Positions 22,298 to 35,000 of a DNA stretch of 64,000 bases are shown in pieces. The stretch's first letter is position 1. The number at the start of each line of letters is the position of its first letter. This stretch comes from Oreohelix idahoensis (taxonomy: Eukaryota > Mollusca > Gastropoda > Stylommatophora > Oreohelicidae): NCBI GenBank assembly GCA_024509875.1, contig JAMPIV010019834.1, positions 248,001 to 312,000 on the forward strand, read 5' to 3'. A program made the translations under genes and the position numbers. The notes under the pieces were generated by a model. It did not search any database, was not told the origin of the DNA, and was given only the letters and a program-made list of their open reading frames with translations.

Positions 22298-24805
22298 TGT
22301 CGTAGATGTTGGATAGGAGTATTAAGACTGGGGTTTGGTCCCTTCTGAATAGGTTGGAATGAGTGATAGTCACGGTGAGAGTTAGAAAAATGAAATAGAT
22401 TCCACGAGTGGTGAGATGATAGACTGTGGTATAGAGGCTGTCGCTGAAAGCGGAAAGAATTCTTCTCTCTCTCTCACCTATCCTCTACGACGGTTTTTAC
22501 AGAGTCCGACAGTCTACACCACATATATATTACATATATTTCTATCTACTCACGGGCACGCACATACACGTGACGACAGTTAAACACACAGACTTGGAAA
22601 ATCTATAACAATGATTATATAAATATTTAGAACGAGCTGACCAGCACACTGATTTAATTTATGGGTAAGTTTATTTATCATTTATTAAACTTACGACACA
22701 ACATATAAATTTTACATCAAAAGAAAACATTTACAAATAGTCATAAAAAATCAAGAAAATGCTACAAGGATGATAGCCCCGTTATGCCCTTAACTCTAGG
22801 TTTAGCCCACAGCCCCCGTTAGGATGACAGATGATGGCCCAAAGAATTAGAGATGCATATGGTTAGGGTCTAATGTTGTCCCTTTTCCAGAAGGTAAGAA
22901 CTGACTTATGACAGCAGTATCTATTCTAAAGGAACAATTACATTAAGCAGCAAATCTTTCTTCAGGAAAAATTACAAAAAAAGAATGAATGCATTAAACC
23001 AACGAAATATCCTTCCGTCACTTTCACTCGGTTCTCTCACCCTTACCTAAAACTTGATGTTGTTCACCGTCTGGCGCAACCATAGGACACTTCTCTACAG
23101 TGAATCTGGATTCTTTGGATAAAGCGAATCCCAGCTCTACAAATACAGGTTTTCTTCCACTGTTTTCGGGGAGCGTTCGCTTCACCAGTTAAACTTTAGA
23201 TTTACTTTTAATGTCACTTTGATCAGGTTTGATAAGCAAGTTTAAACGGGCACACAGAGTTCCGAAAAAAAAACACACGTGGATTCCCTTAAGTTGGAAA
23301 AGATGACCAGTGGACAACTGCTCTCAACAGATAGTCTTGGTTCACTATCCACTCTTTCAATAGTGTTGGAAATGTAAATGTTAGTTCTTGCAATTATTCT
23401 CGCCGCCAGGCAGCATATACATTTAAATTTGTGGAGCAATATGAACTGGCTCAAAAGCCCAGTATATATTTCTATTCTTTAGGAACCGTTTGTGGGATTT
23501 GTATTACTGTCTATCTCTGATGGCATATGCACTGTCAGACGAGTGTTACTTGAAAAAAAAACCCCCCGTGGTTAAAGATAGGAAATGTCTATGCTTCTCA
23601 CAAGTATGTCCTTTTTACTAAACGCTGGAAAGTTGGGTACCACCGTTTCACTATATAAAAGAAAGAACACATATCAAATCATTTACATATATGTACTCAT
23701 TATAACTTACATTTTAAATAGCACGCCTACAGCTTGACTTATATTTAAAACTTCCCGTAAAGTAAGTTATATAAAAATCAAACATCATGAATTAGAAAAT
23801 ACATACATATTTCGTCAACACTCAATGATGTATCTAGCGTTATAAGTTAGTTTTAAAATAAATTTCTTTATTAGCCGACTGAATTTAAGCAAGAAATATA
23901 ATTTCTGTTTTCCACTGTAACTCGTCACTATAAATAATACAGACTAGATAAATTAAGCACTCTGCACAAAATCTAACTAGTGAGATAAAATCGGCAATTT
24001 AACACTTAATCACTTCACAAAATACTAGAAAATAATATATATAATATTAATATACCTCAAACACAGAATTACTAAGAACGTTAAACCACTTCGACCAAAC
24101 TAAGGCCATCTCTATTTACAGAGATTATTTAGAAATCGAACGAAGGTTGTTCTAGTCTAACTGCAAAGTTACTGAGTGAAATGAAATAGTTTCAAACGTG
24201 GGTTAATATTTTAAACCAGACGAAGGATGAACTATTATTTCGTAGAACGAAATGCTCTCCCCTTTCCGGCTTAAACGATACGTTTCACACCTAACATGTC
24301 GTAACTGCCACCACTGACCAAGATGTACGCGTGTCAGTTTCAAATCTCAGACAACCTGTCTCCAATGCAGGGCAGTTTTCACACTACAGCTGACCATGGC
24401 CCACAGTGAGCGCCGTGTCAGTTTGGGGATTTTTCAGACAAATGTCTGAATACTGACCGGTGCAGATGTAAAGTATCACACCTCACCGGGACTTATGCCG
24501 AGAAGAAGCTCGCGCGCTCGGTGAGAATGTAGACTATTGTCTACGTCCTATGTTCAGCGAACCGACTTATCACGCCTTCTGACGCCCTGCAGCCCTGACA
24601 TCTACGTAATATCGTCCTAGCGCGATTCTCAGTTTTGAGAAAGAAACAGGTAAAGTTTAAAAATACTGAAGAAAATATTTTTCGCAACCGAGTGATGCGA
24701 AAAATACAGGAAAACCCAGTATGGAAAGAATATAAATGAAAGGATTAGGGTGAGAGAATAGGAAGAAGATGTAGGTAATTTAATGACATAAAGACCTACG
24801 TGACA
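22298..24805 (-). repeat. 3' LTR of the family 1 element
   Basis: 2508 bases, near-identical to 28751-31289. The main difference is a block of about 30 bases missing here near 23860, between short AAAT-type repeats. On the plus strand it reads TGTCGTAG...ACGTGACA. High identity between the two LTRs implies recent insertion. Confidence 0.9.
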
Positions 24806-24810
24806 GGACG

Positions 24811-24820
24811 TCCCCCCTTA
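24811..24820 (-). promoter_or_regulatory. Polypurine tract of the family 1 element
   Basis: The minus strand reads AAGGGGGGA directly before the 3' LTR. This is the expected primer for plus-strand DNA synthesis and confirms the minus orientation. Confidence 0.7.
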
Positions 24821-24935
24821 AGATATGGAAGCACTCCATGTCTACGTTATGGAATTAAATTTCCTATAACCGTAGCTTCGGGGTGTCTGTCTTCTTCCCT
24901 CTCATCTTCCCCCTCCATCTCCCTCCAATTCGTAC

Positions 24936-27900
24936 TCAAGTTTGTCCCGACGTTTCCTTCCTTTGGAATGTCTCCCATGCGCGCTTGAAAGAGCGTCGCC
25001 GCTTCTGACATTTTTCAAAGATTTCCTGTGTGTGCAGTGGAGTTTCCCTGCCACTATCGTCATCTTCGTCAGTTTTGGCGATCGTCAGGAGATGGTCGGA
25101 GGTTGGCACTGGTTTTTCCAAGTATCTCTTTAAGAGATTTAAATGGAAAACCTTCTCCTTTCCTTCAATAGAGATCTGGTAGTTAGCCTTAGAAATCTTT
25201 TTCAGGACGGTAAACGGCCCTTGCCATCCGATCTTCAGTTGGTTGTTCTCAGTAGGGAGTAACACAAAAACTTTCTCTCCTGCTTCCAGTTCTCACTCTT
25301 TCGCGACTTTCCTGTATCGGTTAGCGTGCTTGGTGCGTGCTCGCTTAAAGTTAGTCGTTGCTAGGTCCCACCCTAGTTTCAACCGTTCCTTTAAAACCGA
25401 CACATATTTACTGGCTGAGACAACTGTCTCATCAGCCTTCTCGTCTGTCAGAGACTGAAGTAAGGCTTCAAGCGGGCCCTTAATGGGTCTGCCGAATAAG
25501 AGTGTAGCTGGCGGAAATCCTGTGGAAGTATGAGGAGATTCTCTGTAGCCAAATAATGCTGCAGGAATACAGAGATCCCAATCTTCAGGTTTCACTTGTG
25601 CCAGCTTACTTAGCATCATGTTGAGGTTTCCATTTGCACGCTCCACAAGCCCATTTCCGGCCGGAGTATATGGCTTAGTGTGGATGTGTTGGGTCCTCAA
25701 GATCTTAACGATCTCATCCATCAACAGGTTTCGGTATGGAGATCCGTTATCCGTCAACACTTGCTGAGGGAATCCCAACCGAGTGAAAATCTGCACGAGG
25801 GCTTCTGCGACATGCTTGGCATCTGCGCATGTTAGCGGGATAGCTTCTGCCCATAAAGTGCATGTATCGACTAAGGTCAGGATGAACCTGTTCCTTCTTT
25901 TAGTCCTTTCGAAAGGCCCTAAAATGTCGATCACAACCCGTTCGAATGGTGTTCCCATTATTGGCATTTCACCCAAAGAGACTGGGGGTGCCCGTTGCTT
26001 GGGTGGCACACGTTGGCACTGGGCACAGGATTTGACATATCTGATAATATCAGTATTTACTCCTGGCCACCAATAATGAGTGGTTATCCGTTGGTTTGTG
26101 GCGTTCTGTCCCATATGTCCGCTGAAGGGAAGAGAGTGCCCCATTTCTAGGATTTGGCTTCTGTACTGTTTCGGTACTAGGAGCTGGTTGTAACCTTGGT
26201 CAGGCTTGCCCGTTCTCCGATAAAGTACGCCATCCTCAGAAAAAATGTCCCCGTGCTGTTTGGGTTCCTTAGCCATGGGCAGTTTCCTAAAGCAGGGTGC
26301 CAAAGTAGGGTCCTTGTATTGCGCTTCTTTAAGTTCCATGGGTAACAAATTAGGCGCAGGCTCCCGTTCCTTCTTGGTTTGCCCTCTTGTAGTTACTGCT
26401 GCCACAATCGGCTCTTCCGGTTTCCCAATACACACGTATCTCCCGCCAAGTATGACTGGGTAGATGGGATCATCCATAACAGCCGCTTTGATCACACCTC
26501 TGACGAAATCAGAGTGGATCTCCACCAATGCGATGGGAAGCGCTGTAGGTGCATCACTCTTACGAACTCCACAAAGTTTGACGGTCTCTCCTGTCTCTTG
26601 ACCGGGTTTAACCAGGTTTCTGGCAACAATGCAATCGTAAGAAAGCCCCGTGTCAAATAAGCAAGAAGTTTGAGAACCGTTCAAAATAACAATACCTCGC
26701 GTTGAGGGTCTATCCCCAACAGGTTGGGAATCACTGTCAATAATTCCGCCTTGCGAGACTGTTAATAAGCATCCGATGCGTTTAGGCTCGGTGTGCTCGG
26801 TCTGATCATATGTCCCGTGCTCAGGGGTTCTCCCTTTGCCACCTTGTCCTTTCTGGCTGCGCTGCCATGTAGGGCGGTCGGGTTGATCAGACTGTTTGGG
26901 GTGGTTGGGGTACTTGTTCTTGTAGAACTTGGATTTTTCAGGAGGGGGGTTTTGAGGTCCAGTTTCTCTGAGGTTAAACTGATTCGAAGCATGAGAAGGT
27001 TGATCTAGATTATTTTTTCGAAAATGCTCCTCTGTCGGTTTCCGCTTTGTGGCCGGTAGTTCAGCCAGCGCATTATGGTAACGCTCAGACTTCTCTAAGA
27101 TGTCTTCAAGTTTTTCTGCCCCCTGCTCAGCGAGAAATCTCCGGGTATCCGCAGACAAAGTGTTCTTTATTTGTTCTGTTAGAACAAGTTCCTCAAGACC
27201 TTCATAGGTAGAGGGGAGCTGTGAAAGCTCAAGGCACTTTGTTAGATATCCCTTTAGACGAGATGAGAACTGGTGAAAAGTTTCAGAATTCTCTTTCCGG
27301 CTGTTGCGAAACAGTTGCAAAAACTTGCGAGCGTTCATTTCAAAACGCTCCAGTAACGCTTTCTTCAACACATCGTAGTCGTCTTGTTGGCTACTTTCCA
27401 GCTTAGAATAAACATCATAAGCAGAACCTTTTAGGGCCTGGGAAAGTTTCATATTCCAACGCGACCTCTCTAACCCGTACAGAGTTGCAATTTTCTCAAA
27501 TTTTTCTAACCATGTGTCAATCTTCTCATTTGGACAAGGGAAAGACTCAAGAGTGAAAGACATAGCATTTAGTTGAAGAGATTGAGTGTTAGCAGGGTCA
27601 GTTAAGGAAGAATGAGGAGAAGACTCTCCATTGCTGGAGGTAGAGGCAGCACCACGACTTTGGAATTCTAGAGTTTTAAGAGCCAACTCGTGCTGTCTCT
27701 GTTTCTCTTTTCCTCATGCTGTCTTTCCTTCTCTCTTTCCTCATGCTGTCTCTCCTTCTCTCGTTCGTTCGCCCTGCGAATTTCCATTTCTTCCTCAATC
27801 TTCTTCTGCTGTAATAGACGGTCTGCTTCTTCTTTCCTCTCCGCATCATATCTCTCAAGTTCGTCCCTGACAAAAGCTTTCGCTTCGTCTCCGTCCAAAC

Positions 27901-27955
27901 CTTCTTGTCTCGCTTCGTCCCTGAGAAGCTGTCTAAGCTTTGCTCTCTCGGCCAT
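24936..27955 (-). pseudogene. Gag-protease-integrase polyprotein, two lesions
   Basis: From 27955 an Arg/Glu-rich coiled coil (about 90 residues) precedes gag. A one-base lesion near 27712 moves the frame. The main frame (27686-25293, 797 codons) holds the gag capsid-like region (about residues 40-200, similar to the gag from which SCAN domains derive), a basic linker without a CCHC knuckle, a protease with DTG (CLFDTGLSYD), then integrase: an HHCC zinc domain (HSLPFSGH ... CAQC), core motifs VVIDILGPF, LTDNGSPY and VERANGN (D,D,E), and after one in-frame TGA at 25293-25295 the GPY/F module (WQGPF). Protease runs straight into integrase with no RT between them, unlike ordinary Ty3/gypsy but as in Gmr1-like elements. 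Confidence 0.88.
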
Positions 27956-28645
27956 ATTATGTCAGTGACTGAGACTAGTGGAGAAAGAAAATAGGAAAAA
28001 GGATACACTGGTTTCTACCACGTACGAGAAAAAAAATTTCCAAAAATTTAAAAGATGATATCCTTAACCCTGGGATACCTCCTCCAAAAATAAAATCTAA
28101 CTATCGCTGCTATTATCGGCAATAAAGCACCTAATGCAAAACACGACTACGCCAACTAAATGGTAGTTAAGATTAATCCCTGAAAAATAAGTAGCTACAG
28201 TGGAAAAGCAAAATAATTATTGCAAAAATTAAAGAGAAAAATAATCCCTTAATTTTAAAATCCACTATCAAGTTTACCCCTGAAGACAGTTAGGGTGAGG
28301 GAGGCAATTAATCTGGACCAATAGTCCGAAACGCACTCCTTAGCTTTGCTCAAACACCTTCCTGCTTCAAAACCCTTGTGAATGTTATACACTCACAAAA
28401 CTTTACCAGCGTTTAGTATTACAAAATCATTAATTAACATGTATTCCGACAAAATCAACCTGTAACTGAAATGTATATTTTTTCTAAATGCTGTGGAAAA
28501 AAACTACTTATGTTTGTGTGGTCAGCACGCCCGTAAACAGATCGTTAGTCTAGGGGATAAATTATTTAAAGATATAACAACTCACAAGACATCACACCCT
28601 TACTCTATTTCAGAATAAAGAATCTAAAAAAACGAGCTGATATTT
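27956..28645 (-). other. Untranslated leader of the family 1 element
   Basis: About 690 bases of AT-rich sequence between the primer-binding region and the gag start. No coding sequence is visible. Confidence 0.6.
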
Positions 28646-28748
28646 GTCGTCTCGTCTTCCTATTCTACGTTCAAAAATCCGTCGGGCGAGACCACATTTG
28701 TCGTATCGCCTTAGGATTTTGGGTTCAATTCCCGGTAACGAGCGACCA
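28646..28748 (-). promoter_or_regulatory. Primer binding site within a tandem tRNA-3'-like repeat
   Basis: On the plus strand the LTR start at 28751 is preceded by GGGTTCAATTCCCGG...CGACCA, which looks like a tRNA T-arm and acceptor end with CCA. The minus strand therefore reads TGGTCGCTCGTTACCGGG, a good PBS two bases from the LTR. A diverged copy of the same unit of about 52 bases lies immediately beside it (28646-28697), again with GTTCAA...CC...GACCA followed by TTTGTCGT. Which tRNA is used I cannot say. Confidence 0.6.
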
Positions 28749-28750
28749 TT

Positions 28751-31289
28751 TGTCGTAGATTTTGGATAGGAGTATTAAGACTGGGGTTTGGTCCCTTCTG
28801 AATAGGTTGGAATGAGTGATAGTCACGGTGAGAGTTAGAAAAAATGAAATAGATTCCACGAGTGGTGAGATGATAGACTGTGGTATAGAGGCTGTCGCTG
28901 AAAGCGGAAAGAATTCTTCTCTCTCTCTCTCACCTATCCTCTACGACGGTTTTTACAGAGTCCGACAGTCTACACCACATATATATTACATATATTTCTA
29001 TCTACTCACGGGCACGCACATACACGTGACGACAGTTAAACACACAGACTTGGAAAATCTATAACAATGATTATATAAATATTTAGAACGAGCTGACCAG
29101 CACACTGATTTAATTTATGGGTAAGTTTATCATTTATTAAACTTACGACACAACATATAAATTTTACATCAAAAGAAAACATATACAAATAGTCATAAAA
29201 ATCAAGAAAATGCTACAAGGATGATAGCCCCGTTATGCCCTTAACTCTAGGTTTAGCCCACAGCCCCGTTAGGATGACAGATGATGGCCCAAAGAATTAG
29301 AGATGCATATGGTTAGGGTCTAATGTTGTCCCTTTTCTAGAAGGTAAGAACTGACTTATGACAGCAGTATCTATTCTAAAGGAACAATTACATTAAGCAG
29401 CAAATCTTTCTTCAGGAAAAATTACAAAAAAAGAATGAATGCATTAAACCAACGAAATATCCTTCCGTCACTTTCACTCGGTTCTCTCACCCTTACCTAA
29501 AACTTGATGTTGTTCACCGTCTGGCGCAACCATAGGACACTTCTCTACAGTGAATCTGGATTCTTTGGATAAAGCGAATCCCAGCTCTACAAATACAGGT
29601 TTTCTTCCACTGTTTTCGGGGAGCGTTCGCTTCACCAGTTAAACTTTAGATTTACTTTTAATGTCACTTTGATCAGGTTTGATAAGCAAGTTTAAACGGG
29701 CACACAGAGTTCCGAAAAAAAAACACACGTGGATTCCCTTAAGTTGGAAAGATGACCAGTGGACAACTGCTCTCAACAGATAGTCTTGGTTCACTATCCA
29801 CTCTTTCAATAGTGTTGGAAATGTAAATGTTAGTTCTTGCAATTATTCTCGCCGCCAGGCAGCATATACATTTAAATTTGTGGAGCAATATGAACTGGCT
29901 CAAAAGCCCAGTATATATTTCTATTCTTTAGGAACCGTTTGTGGGATTTGTATTACTGTCTATCTCTGATGGCATATGCACTGTCAGACGAGTGTTACTT
30001 GAAAAAAACCCCCCCGTGGTTAAAGATAGGAAATGTCTATGCTTCTCACAAGTATGTCCTTTTTTACTAAACGCTGGAAAGTTGGGTACCACCGTTTCAC
30101 TATATAAAAGAAAGAACACATATCAAATCATTTACATATATGTACTCATTATAACTTACATTTTAAATAGCACGCCTACAGCTTGACTTATATTTAAAAC
30201 TTCCCGTAAAGTAAGTTATATAAAAATCAAACATCATGAATTAGAAAATACATACATATTTCGTCAACACTCAATGATGTATCTAGCGTTATAAGTTAGT
30301 TTTAAAATAAATTCTCTCGTCTGATTATTTAGAAGTTAAATTAAATTTCTTTATTAGCCGACTGAATTTAAGCAAGAAATATAATTTCTGTTTTCCACTG
30401 TAACTCGTCACTATAAATAATACAGACTAGATAAATTAAGCACTCTGCACAAAATCTAACTAGTGAGATAAAATCGGCAATTTAACACTTAATCACTTCA
30501 CAAAATACTAGAAAATAATATATATAATATTAATATACCTCAAACACAGAATTACTAAGAACGTTAAACCACTTCGACCAAACTAAGGCCATCTCTATTT
30601 ACAGAGATTATTTAGAAATCGAACGAAGGTTGTTCTAGTCTAACTGCAAAGTTACTGAGTGAAATGAAATAGGTTCAAACGTGGGTTAATATTTTAAACC
30701 AGACGAAGGATGAACTATTATTTCGTAGAACGAAATGCTCTCCCCTTTCCGGCTTAAACGATACGTTTCACACCTAACATGTCGTAACTGCCACCACTGA
30801 CCAAGATGTACGCGTGTCAGTTTCAAATCTCAGACAACCTGTCTCCAATGCAGGGCAGTTTTCACACTACAGCTGACCATGGCCCACAGTGAGCGCCGTG
30901 TCAGTTTGGGGATTTTTTCAGACAAATGTCTGAATACTGACCGGTGCAGATGTAAAGTATCACACCTCACCGGGACTTATGCCGAGAAGAAGCTCGCGCG
31001 CTCGGTGAGAATGTAGACTATTGTCTACGTCCTATGTTCAGCGAACCGACTTATCACGCCTTCTGACGCCCTGCAGCCCTGACATCTACGTAATATCGTC
31101 CTAGCGCGATTCTCAGTTTTGAGAAAGAAACAGGTAAAGTTTAAAAATACTGAAGAAAATATTTTTCGCAACCGAGTGATGCGAAAAATACAGGAAAACC
31201 CAGTATGGAAAGAATATAAATGAAAGGATTAGGGTGAGAGAATAGGAAGAAGATGTAGGTAATTTAATGACATAAAGACCTACGTGACA
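28751..31289 (-). repeat. 5' LTR of the family 1 element
   Basis: 2539 bases, near-identical partner of 22298-24805 including the CT-rich run near 28920 and the same TG...CA termini. The element's promoter should lie in it, but I cannot place a TATA box with confidence. Confidence 0.9.
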
Positions 31290-31526
31290 ATACGGCAAGT
31301 CTGTATAAAAAAATGTAACTACTTACTTCATCATCATCGTCGTCATTATCTTCATCATTTCCTTCAGCCACCAAGTACCATAGGCTTTAAGACATTTGTG
31401 CCAGGTCATCCTGTCCTGTGTCATCAGCTCATGATCTGTCCATGTCTTCTTTGTACCTTTCATTTCTGTCTTCGGAATCTGGGACATGCTGAGACGTTTA
31501 AACAAAGCAGGGACAATGGACAATAT

Positions 31527-31757
<231 letters not shown>

Positions 31758-31865
31758 TATGTCCGAGGCACACTCGGTGCTATGGACTCCAGGAAGTGAC
31801 AGGGTATACCAAACGGTAATTACGCCACTGTGTATTTTACAGTCTGTGTCCATATGTTTTGTAAA

Positions 31866-31998
31866 CTTCTTTCTTTCTTCTTTGATCCTTAGCCGCCTAC
31901 TGTCAAAGCAGTCAGTGGTCATCACGCCTTGTGGCGTCTTGTAGGGCAGCAACAAACTGCTTCCACTTTGTTTAGACGGGGGCAATTCTTCGTACAGT
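31866..31998 (-). mobile_element. SINE with GACGCC hairpin core (second copy)
   Basis: The minus strand carries GTTGCTGCCCTACAAGACGCC with the hairpin ACGCC-ACAA-GGCGT, then TGACCACTGACTGCTTTGAC, and a GAA-rich tail at the low-coordinate end. The same order of blocks occurs in the precisely bounded SINE at 59181-59390. Ends here are approximate. Confidence 0.65.
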
Positions 31999-32240
31999 GC
32001 CCCAGCTCTGGTTTATTCATTGCAGGTCAGCCTCTACACTTCTCCACCAAGTTGTTTTTGGTCGGCCTCTCTATCGCTTTCCTTCAGGGGTCCATAACGT
32101 AGCTGTTCTTATTATGGCATCGGGGTCTCTTCTGAGGACGTGACCAACCCAACTCCATTATCTGCCAACTATAATGTTGTGCGTGTTCTCTTGGGTACTT
32201 GTAACCGATCGCGACATATTGTTCTTCTTCTTCAAGTACC
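31999..32240 (-). pseudogene. LINE 3' coding remnant
   Basis: The minus strand reads, with stops and shifts, WVGHVLRRDPDA ... TLWTPEGKR ... RGRPKTTWW, the conserved C-terminal segment found after the reverse transcriptase of many APE-type LINEs. It is a decayed fragment interrupted or bordered by the SINE. Sequence to about 32430 may be more of the same LINE, but I cannot read it. Confidence 0.6.
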
Positions 32241-32499
32241 ATACCTCGTGGCGTAGGCAATAATGTCTCTTCACAACTTCCTGTCTTCAGTACAATTTTT
32301 TTCAATTCTGTCGTTGATGACTTTCGATGCCACAATGTGTGTCTGCCCAGTGTTTTCTATCTTTGTATTCCTCTATCTATTTTTTCCTTGGATTTTCTTG
32401 TTGTTACAATATATTCCAGCTTTCTTCTTCTCAGAACATGTCCATATATCTCACTACACCATGTCTAAAATCTTGAGAGCAACAACGACAGTAAAAAAA

Positions 32500-32770
32500 G
32501 GTCAAGGATCCAGTTACACGCCCATTGAGGCATATTGGGAATTTGGTGTTAGGCCCAAATTTTCTTGACCATTGGCACACTAAGGGTGATGTGGTCAGCA
32601 TCACGCCGGCCACCTTAACTTTCCCGGAGTTGCTCTGGTACCCAATTAATGAGGCTGGGTCGACTCCGGAGCCGTTTGAGGTCTAAAAGATCCCACCCCA
32701 ACTGAGGATCGAACCAAGGATCACTGAGCTAGGAAGCCAGTGCAGCATCCACTGCGCTACCGCGGCTCCA
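32500..32770 (-). mobile_element. tRNA-derived SINE
   Basis: The minus strand begins with a tRNA-like head: A box TAGCGCAGTGG and a perfect B box GGTTCGATCC (about 32705-32760), followed by a body of about 190 bases. The promoter boxes are consensus. The body attached downstream makes a SINE more likely than a tRNA gene. No target duplication was identified. Confidence 0.65.
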
Positions 32771-34413
32771 TGTTTTGTTCAAGATCTGTGCTCCACAGGG
32801 AACTGAAATGAATTGATCGATTGATTTTAGAACAAGGACTACCTTGTAATGCTATTAGCTGGTTCCCTCGGTGAGTGCTTTTCCCAACACCAGCGTCAAA
32901 GAAAAACACACCAAGTCCCTACTTATTCAATAGAAGTGTTCAAATATGTCATGAGTTCTGATTCTATGCAACCCTAATTTCATAATGTTCGAATTATTGT
33001 TTGATTTGCTGTAGGGATGTTTTGGATTTGTTTGTTTGTTTGTTTTACTTTTGTTACTTTTTTTTCTTGTCATTACTTTCTTGTTTGTTTTAAAAGAAAA
33101 CCAACTTAATTTTGATTATTATTGTATATTGTAAATGTATGCTGTTATATTCCCTTTATAGTGTTGCGTGCTTTTAAATTAAATCTTAAAGTACATGATG
33201 GAAGGAAAGGATAGAGTGTGCAAGATAAGTGAAAGTGGGCGGGTAGAATGTCAGACGGGCCTGCGCGCCCAATCCTTAACCCTTTGAAAATAAAATTCGT
33301 TCGTTCGTTCTTCTCCCCAGATTTTGTTACACTGGTATTTGTCCGTTTCTTTCCATTTGTTTCACCTTATTAATCTTGTCCAGTAAAACAGCTTTCCTAG
33401 GAGAGACAACTCTCATGACAAACAACTGCGGTCTTGCAGGGAAGTCGCGGAAAACAACAGGCTAGGGAAGCAGTCCCAAACAAATGCACGCTGAAGAAGG
33501 ATGCACTGTGCCGTAAGGCGCACCACATATTGAAACGCAAACTGCCTTGAAAGGCGAACGAGGAAGGAGAAGAAATTAAACCCTTTTTTTTGCGCTTATT
33601 CATCACAAGTCTATAATTTCTTGGTTTGGGTTATTATTTCTTCATATTTCGGTAACTATCTTGACAATTTTTAAAAAAAATTCATGCTGCTTGCAGTTGC
33701 AAAGTTTAAAAACGATAATAACTTTCAACTTTGTCCTTTCTATTCATAACTGCAGGATTTATCCTTCCATTTCCCCATGTTGGGGAAAGCATACAAACAT
33801 TGTACAAACGTATGACACAATGTCCCAAACTCAAGAATCGACCATTAAGCAAAGAGAATTCAGAAATGCAGCGAAATAAGGACTCGATTACCAAGAAAGA
33901 ATCGATATTAACGAGTATAAACTACTTTCAGCGACAGTAGGTTATTTTCAGGTTATAACTTGACCTAGTTTCTGTTAAAATTAACAATATGGGTAATCCA
34001 AAAATGCACTCGCGTGTACTTCAGATGAGAGAGTGAAAACACAGTAGACTACGCAATTGTGTTTGCCAAATATGCGACTTATTTATAAATATTTATTTGT
34101 TGAAGGACATCGCCAGATTCAGAGGCGAATGTTTGCCTCTTTCTAGGGTTCATATTTTCTGTGTTAGGAAAATGTTTATGTACCGTACTCTTGTGAGTTC
34201 TGAAAACGTCGACATTAGCCAACAGAAATAGAGTTCAGTGGACTCTGACAAAACAGCTTAAAGATCTAGATTGTCCTGACACCCTTCTGTCCCATAACTG
34301 TAACTAAATGCAAGATAAAAAGGAAAATACATGATGAGAGGTCACGGCAAGTAGGACTGAAAATACACATAGGGAATCAAAGGTAATGAGAATAAATGTA
34401 GGAAATGATAGCA
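32771..34413. other. Non-coding; possible LINE 3' end with TTCG tail
   Basis: A scrap of the LINE family seen at 55337-56129 lies at about 32828-32880 (minus). At about 33290-33310 the sequence ends AAAATAAAATTCG followed by TTCG units, which looks like the tetranucleotide tail of a plus-strand LINE. No gene is supported in the rest. Confidence 0.35.
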
Positions 34414-34421
34414 AGCAAGAC

Positions 34422-34610
34422 CAGTGGCGTACTAAGGGGGGTGCAAGGGGGGCGGTTTGCCCCGGGTGACACCCAAGAAAGGGGTGCCATTGGACACTAT
34501 TATGGTATAACTTACTGTTAAAAATATGCTTGCAAGAGTTTTTCTTTGTGGCAGGAGGGTGCCAAAGGTAAGATCCGCCCCGGGTGCAAAATATTTTAGG
34601 GACGCCTCTG
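34422..34610. mobile_element. hAT MITE with 8-bp target duplication
   Basis: A 189-base element starting CAGTGGCGTA and ending CGCCTCTG, with GC-rich subterminal inverted sequences (CCCCGGGTG near both ends). It is flanked by the perfect 8-base duplication AGCAAGAC (34414-34421, 34611-34618). No coding capacity. Confidence 0.88.
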
Positions 34611-34744
34611 AGCAAGACTGCACGATGTAACACCCTTACAAAATGCAGAATTATGTATTGTTATTGTTGAACAAAATCGACATCATTACACTCCGGACAA
34701 ACTCATAGGTGCTCACTCTCCCTCAGTATATGTCGAATAGTGTG

Positions 34745-35000
34745 AATGCTAACGGTTCCTGTACCACGCTGGTTGTATCCACGACGGATGCATCCTCTCA
34801 TACGTCCATCTCTGCTATCTTTACGTTTTATGCCAAAATCCAACAGTTTTAACCTTGGTGATTCATCTATGACGATGTCTTTCTCAAACAGGCGATCTTT
34901 AATTGTTCTCAGTATCTCTCATTTATCCATATCCAGTGTCCCCACTGTTGGTACTCTTGATGCAAGTCTGTCAGCTCTCTCATTACCGCATACCCCATGC
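34745..35000 (-). pseudogene. LINE RNase H / C-terminal remnant
   Basis: The minus strand reads HGVCGNERADRLAS at about 34975-35000, the last motif of an RNase H domain (GNExADxLA), then continues as a LINE C-terminus (RTIKDRLFEK) with an in-frame TGA. This points to an RNase H-bearing LINE (Jockey/R1/I-like). It is not a cellular gene. Confidence 0.6.

Larger units (their letters stand above)
22298..31289 (-). mobile_element. LTR retrotransposon with 2.5-kb LTRs, lacking RT (family 1)
   Basis: A 9.0-kb Ty3/gypsy-type element on the minus strand, flanked by the 5-base duplication ATACG (22293-22297, 31290-31294). The 5' LTR is 28751-31289 and the 3' LTR 22298-24805. A tRNA-like primer binding site lies just inside the 5' LTR and a polypurine tract just inside the 3' LTR. 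The internal part encodes gag, protease and integrase only. The integrase C-terminus is followed within about 115 bases by the polypurine tract, so reverse transcriptase and RNase H are missing. This fits an element whose integrase precedes RT (Gmr1-like order) and which lost its 3' coding part. It would need RT supplied in trans. Confidence 0.9.

Noticed and set aside
25783..28008. Several 60-110 codon frames opposite the gag-integrase region
   Set aside because: Shadows of the real frame on the minus strand, without family signature.
32690..32770. Functional tRNA gene
   Set aside because: Promoter boxes are consensus, but a repeat body follows and the acceptor arm does not pair convincingly, so it was called a SINE.
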